A DNA stretch of 64,000 bases from Blautia argi (GTDB lineage Bacteria; Bacillota; Clostridia; Lachnospirales; Lachnospiraceae), in the NCBI RefSeq assembly GCF_003287895.1, contig NZ_CP030280.1:3233976-3297975 (forward strand), written 5' to 3'. The translations under genes and the position numbers were made by a program. The notes under the pieces are model-generated. The model was not told the DNA's origin, did no database searches, and worked only from the letters and a program-made list of their open reading frames with translations. Below are positions 61,232 through 64,000 of this stretch, one piece after another. Every line of letters begins with the position of its first letter. Position 1 is the stretch's first letter.

Positions 61232-62888
61232 CTTTTGCCAGACCGTCTTTCATTTCCACAATGGATACTTCATGTCCTTTCCATGCCAGTTCCAGACCTT
61301 CCTCACAGCCGGCAAGTCCTCCGCCGATAATCACGATTTTCTTGCCCACAGAGATATGCTTTTTGTACAAATCTGTAATGTGATGTACGATAGGCTGTTC
61401 TATTCCCGGAATAGGCGGAATCACAGGTTCTGAACCGCAGGCAACAATCAGTGTATCCGGTTTTTCCTGTGCAATCAGCTCTTCTGTCACTTCCGTGTTT
61501 AAGCGAAGTTCCAGATTTGGAGTTCTCTGCACATTGATAACCATGGATTTCAAGAACTGCACAATATCCTGTTTAAAGGAAATCTGCTTTGCATAGTCCA
61601 GGCTGCTTGCCAAATGGTCATTCTTTTCACACAGAATCACCTGATGTCCGCGGCGTGCCGCTGTTATGGCTGCTTCCATACCGCCGGGGCCTCCGCCTGC
61701 CACCAGTACCTTCTTTGCACACAAAACAGGTTCTTCTTTTCTGGTATTTTCATACTCTCTGCCCCAGGTAGGGTTCACGCTGCAGCGCAGTACGCCTGAG
61801 GAGAACGGAACATGAGGGATAAAACCTGCACTGATACAGGTTTCACAACGAATACATTTGGTAATTTCTTCCGGTGTTCCCTTTTTTGCTTTTCTCGGCC
61901 AACTGGGGTCTGCGATAAACTGACGTCCCACTACCACAAAATCTGCCTTATTCTCTTCCAACACCTTTTCCATGAAATCCGGGTCATTGATACCGCCAAC
62001 AACGGAAACCAGAGATTTCTTGACCACTGCCTTGATTTTTGACGCATTTTCCACATTACAGCCTCTTGGATAAAAGACCGTCGGGAACATTCTGGCAGAA
62101 CTGCTGGTGTCGTGGAAGGTTGCTGCTGACACATGGATAATGTCCACTTTACCGTCCAGCATTTTTGCAAACTCTACAGTTTCCTCAATAGGGATACCGC
62201 CTTCGGTGTCTTCTTCCCCGCTCAGACGGAATTCCAGAAGCAGGTTCGGGCATTTCTGGCGGATTCTGTCTACAATCATCAATGGGAAACGGGCTTTATT
62301 TTCAATGGAACCGCCGTATTTGTCGGTTCTGTGATTGTTCAAATCAGAAAGGAACTGACTGATTAGCCAGCCATGTCCTCCATGGATATTTACCATATCG
62401 CAGCCTGCAAATTCTGCCATATAAGCTGCCTGGGCATAAGCGTCTGCAATGGTATTCATCATGTCTTCGTCCATCTCAATAACTCTATCCCCGTACAGGT
62501 TTGCCTCCATGGGACTTGGCCCGATAACATAGCCGCCCTCTGCTAAAAAAGCTCCTTTTGCCCTGCAGCCGGAATGAGTCAGTTCGATAGATGCAAGCGC
62601 GCCCCATTTATGTACTGTATCCACGGTCTGAATCAGGGAAGGAAGCAGCGTTTCATCGTCCAGATGGGGCATGGTGGGGTGTGCATGGTCAGTCAGACTA
62701 TGTACCCCTGCTTCTCCCAGAGTTACGATTCCGGCTCCGCCTTTTGCAATGGAGTTGTACATTTCATATGCTTCACGGGTGTAAAAAGGAACATCTCCGC
62801 TTGGTGACATGGGTGCGGATTCAATACGGTTTTTAATATACACGTTTCGTACACGAACAGGTTCAAATAAATGTGGATAATGGAACAT
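61197..62888 (-). CDS. Enoate reductase/OYE-like FMN-FAD-Fe-S oxidoreductase, 5' part of frameshifted gene
   Basis: About 561 homologous residues of an enzyme of about 653. The N-terminal old-yellow-enzyme TIM barrel (residues 1-350) has LFEPVRVRNVYIKNRIESAP, IELTHSGCRAKGAF, DMVNIHGGHGWLISQFLS and FVVVGRQFIADPSWP. A [4Fe-4S] site follows (CIRCETCISAG, LRCSVNPTWG), then the FAD domain (VLVAGGGPGGMEAAITAARRG) and NAD(P) site (IVIIGGGLAGCEEGLELAWKG). This is the architecture of 2-enoate reductase, 2,4-dienoyl-CoA reductase and the bile-acid enzymes BaiCD/BaiH. The substrate cannot be chosen. The frame fails at the AAAA run at 61203-61206, losing the last 90 residues. An AraC-type regulator gene lies just upstream on the same strand. 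Confidence 0.88.
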   Translation of the reverse strand: MFHYPHLFEPVRVRNVYIKNRIESAPMSPSGDVPFYTREAYEMYNSIAKGGAGIVTLGEAGVHSLTDHAHPTMPHLDDETLLPSLIQTVDTVHKWGALASIELTHSGCRAKGAFLAEGGYVIGPSPMEANLYGDRVIEMDEDMMNTIADAYAQAAYMAEFAGCDMVNIHGGHGWLISQFLSDLNNHRTDKYGGSIENKARFPLMIVDRIRQKCPNLLLEFRLSGEEDTEGGIPIEETVEFAKMLDGKVDIIHVSAATFHDTSSSARMFPTVFYPRGCNVENASKIKAVVKKSLVSVVGGINDPDFMEKVLEENKADFVVVGRQFIADPSWPRKAKKGTPEEITKCIRCETCISAGFIPHVPFSSGVLRCSVNPTWGREYENTRKEEPVLCAKKVLVAGGGPGGMEAAITAARRGHQVILCEKNDHLASSLDYAKQISFKQDIVQFLKSMVINVQRTPNLELRLNTEVTEELIAQEKPDTLIVACGSEPVIPPIPGIEQPIVHHITDLYKKHISVGKKIVIIGGGLAGCEEGLELAWKGHEVSIVEMKDGLAKDAPYIHWRHFA

Positions 62889-62993
62889 AATAGCCTCCTT
62901 AAAAAATTTTTCTCGATTCTTTTCTTCTATGCCGTTATGTTCATGTTAGCACTTTACCACAGAAGATTATATGCTGTATTCTGATATCCTGTT

Positions 62994-64000
62994 TTAAAAT
63001 TCTGATATTTCCCCTGCTGCTTTTTTCCGAAATTCTCCCGGTGAAATCCCGCACAGCCGCTTAAAGCAGGTACAAAAATAGCTGTAACTGTTTATCCCCA
63101 CCCGATAAGCAATCTGCTCAATGGGTATAGCAGTTGTACGAAGCAGTTCTTTGCTGTGGGCGATTCTGCACTCTGTGAGATACTGTACAAAGGTTTCTCC
63201 GAACTCTTCCCGGAATACTCTGGTAAAATGCCCCTCGCTAAAACCAATCATTTCCGCCAGATTTCCCAGCCTGATATTTTCCATATAATGCATCTCAATA
63301 TATTCGCTCACCGGCAGCCGAAACAGATATTCCTCTCCTGCCTGAACCTCTTTTAATCCTTCTGTAAATATATCAAAAAATTCCATAAAGTATGTACGCG
63401 CATCTGCAATAAAACTACAGGATAAAATCTGTGCAACAGCTGTTTCACTGCATTTTTTCATATATTTTCTTGAAATTCCACACCGTATGCCATAATCGCT
63501 GATACGGGAGAGCATGTGTATCAGTTCCATTTTCGCATGCTCCGGTCCCGGCTGTCCTTCTAAAAGCACCTGCAGCATTTCTTTTAAAATCTGTTCCATC
63601 TGCTCCCTGTTTCCCCTGGAAAATACGGCTACAAGCTCAGGATAAAACCCCTCCAGGTTCTCCTCCTTTTTGGGCATTGCAGGCTCTTCCTCGTCCAGAA
63701 AAATACTGCATTCCTTTCCCGAAAAATAACTCTTATTCAACGCCAGATTCATTTTCGGCTGCATACGGGAATATTGCCACAGGCGGCTGCATCTCTGACT
63801 GATACAGATAGAAATGGTATACGCACTGTGAGTACGAACCTGCTTTTTAAAGCTTTCCGCAATCTCAGAAAGATATTCCCGGATAGCTCCGTCTTCCTTC
63901 TCCTCACAACACAAAAAACAAACCAGCTTGTCAATACCCACCAGATTTGCCATAAAGCCCTGCAGACCCATGGTTTCCATATGCGCTCTTAAAAGATTAA
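62994..64000 (-). CDS. AraC-type/YesN-like transcription regulator, incomplete at window edge
   Basis: At least 328 residues. The frame remains open beyond position 64000, with NLLRAH preceding the ATG at 63980, so the true N-terminus, perhaps a receiver domain, is probably outside the window. The middle region (about 80-200) is helical and resembles YesN-type linkers. The C-terminal AraC domain has LGNLAEMIGFSEGHFTRVFR and IEQIAYRVGINSYSYFCTCFKR, then GISPGEFRKK. It sits about 105 bp upstream of the enoate reductase-like gene on the same strand and may regulate it. The ATG at 63980 has no strong ribosome site, which supports truncation. Confidence 0.8.
   Translation of the reverse strand, partial: NLLRAHMETMGLQGFMANLVGIDKLVCFLCCEEKEDGAIREYLSEIAESFKKQVRTHSAYTISICISQRCSRLWQYSRMQPKMNLALNKSYFSGKECSIFLDEEEPAMPKKEENLEGFYPELVAVFSRGNREQMEQILKEMLQVLLEGQPGPEHAKMELIHMLSRISDYGIRCGISRKYMKKCSETAVAQILSCSFIADARTYFMEFFDIFTEGLKEVQAGEEYLFRLPVSEYIEMHYMENIRLGNLAEMIGFSEGHFTRVFREEFGETFVQYLTECRIAHSKELLRTTAIPIEQIAYRVGINSYSYFCTCFKRLCGISPGEFRKKAAGEISEF

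Noticed and set aside
58504..62836. Many open frames of 60-80 codons on the opposite strand of the hemolysin III and enoate reductase genes
   Set aside because: They are antisense to clear protein-family matches and lack ribosome sites.

Overview
The window looks like a gut-type member of the Lachnospiraceae, probably Blautia or a close relative. This is inferred from protein family content, the moderately low GC, AGGAGG ribosome sites, sigma-A promoters and the dense set of sugar ABC systems with YesMN-type and AraC regulators. No rRNA, tRNA, CRISPR array or intact insertion sequence was seen.

Layout. 0-1.4 kb: a MATE exporter. 1.5-6.6 kb: a seven-gene operon with a transglutaminase-like lipoprotein, a PilC/GspF platform protein, four small membrane-anchored pseudopilin-like proteins and a PilT-type ATPase. 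6.6-15.2 kb: a leftward run with a NeuD/PglD-like domain fused to a NahK-like sugar kinase, then three cyclic-di-GMP genes, the first of them frameshifted. 15.6-17.8 kb: a HAD phosphatase and a PatB/MalY-like aminotransferase. 17.9-32.1 kb: a sugar island with a YesMN two-component system, an ABC importer, a GH78 rhamnosidase, an IlvD/Edd-type dehydratase, an amidohydrolase-2 protein and two dehydrogenases. Together these could form a non-phosphorylating (oxidative) deoxysugar route. 32.2-40.4 kb: an alpha-galactoside system (AraC, GH36, ABC importer, YesL-like protein, GntR regulator). 40.5-47.4 kb: an unusual module of HypA, a 917-residue Fe-S flavoprotein, a polytopic membrane protein and HypB, with a RACo-like ASKHA ATPase across a promoter region carrying two CTGGT-N3-ACCAG sites. 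No hydrogenase is present. 47.5-58.2 kb: a large wall-anchored GH16 protein (frameshifted), two AraC regulators, GH31, GH36 and a Cof-type HAD phosphatase. 58.3-64 kb: hemolysin III, a Fur/PerR-type regulator and reverse rubrerythrin sharing an operator, a compact type I toxin-antitoxin locus, a frameshifted enoate-reductase-like flavoprotein and an AraC-type regulator that runs off the window.

How it works together. Most of the window serves capture and breakdown of plant or host glycans: secreted GH16, intracellular GH78, GH36 and GH31, two ABC importers lacking their own ATPase genes (a shared ATPase is presumably encoded elsewhere), and a dedicated regulator for each cluster. Hairpins between solute-binding-protein and permease genes suggest that the binding proteins are made in excess. 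The redox genes are typical of a strict anaerobe that defends itself with rubrerythrin.

Three genes (cache-GGDEF, GH16, enoate reductase) are each broken by one extra base in a short homopolymer. All three errors have the same sign and type, so a sequencing or assembly artefact is at least as likely as real gene loss. The most novel-looking pieces are the HypA/flavoprotein/membrane protein/HypB/ASKHA module, the acyltransferase-kinase fusion beside cyclic-di-GMP genes, the PilT-only pilus-like operon, and the previously unlabelled holin-like toxin with its convergent antitoxin RNA at 60.44-60.78 kb.
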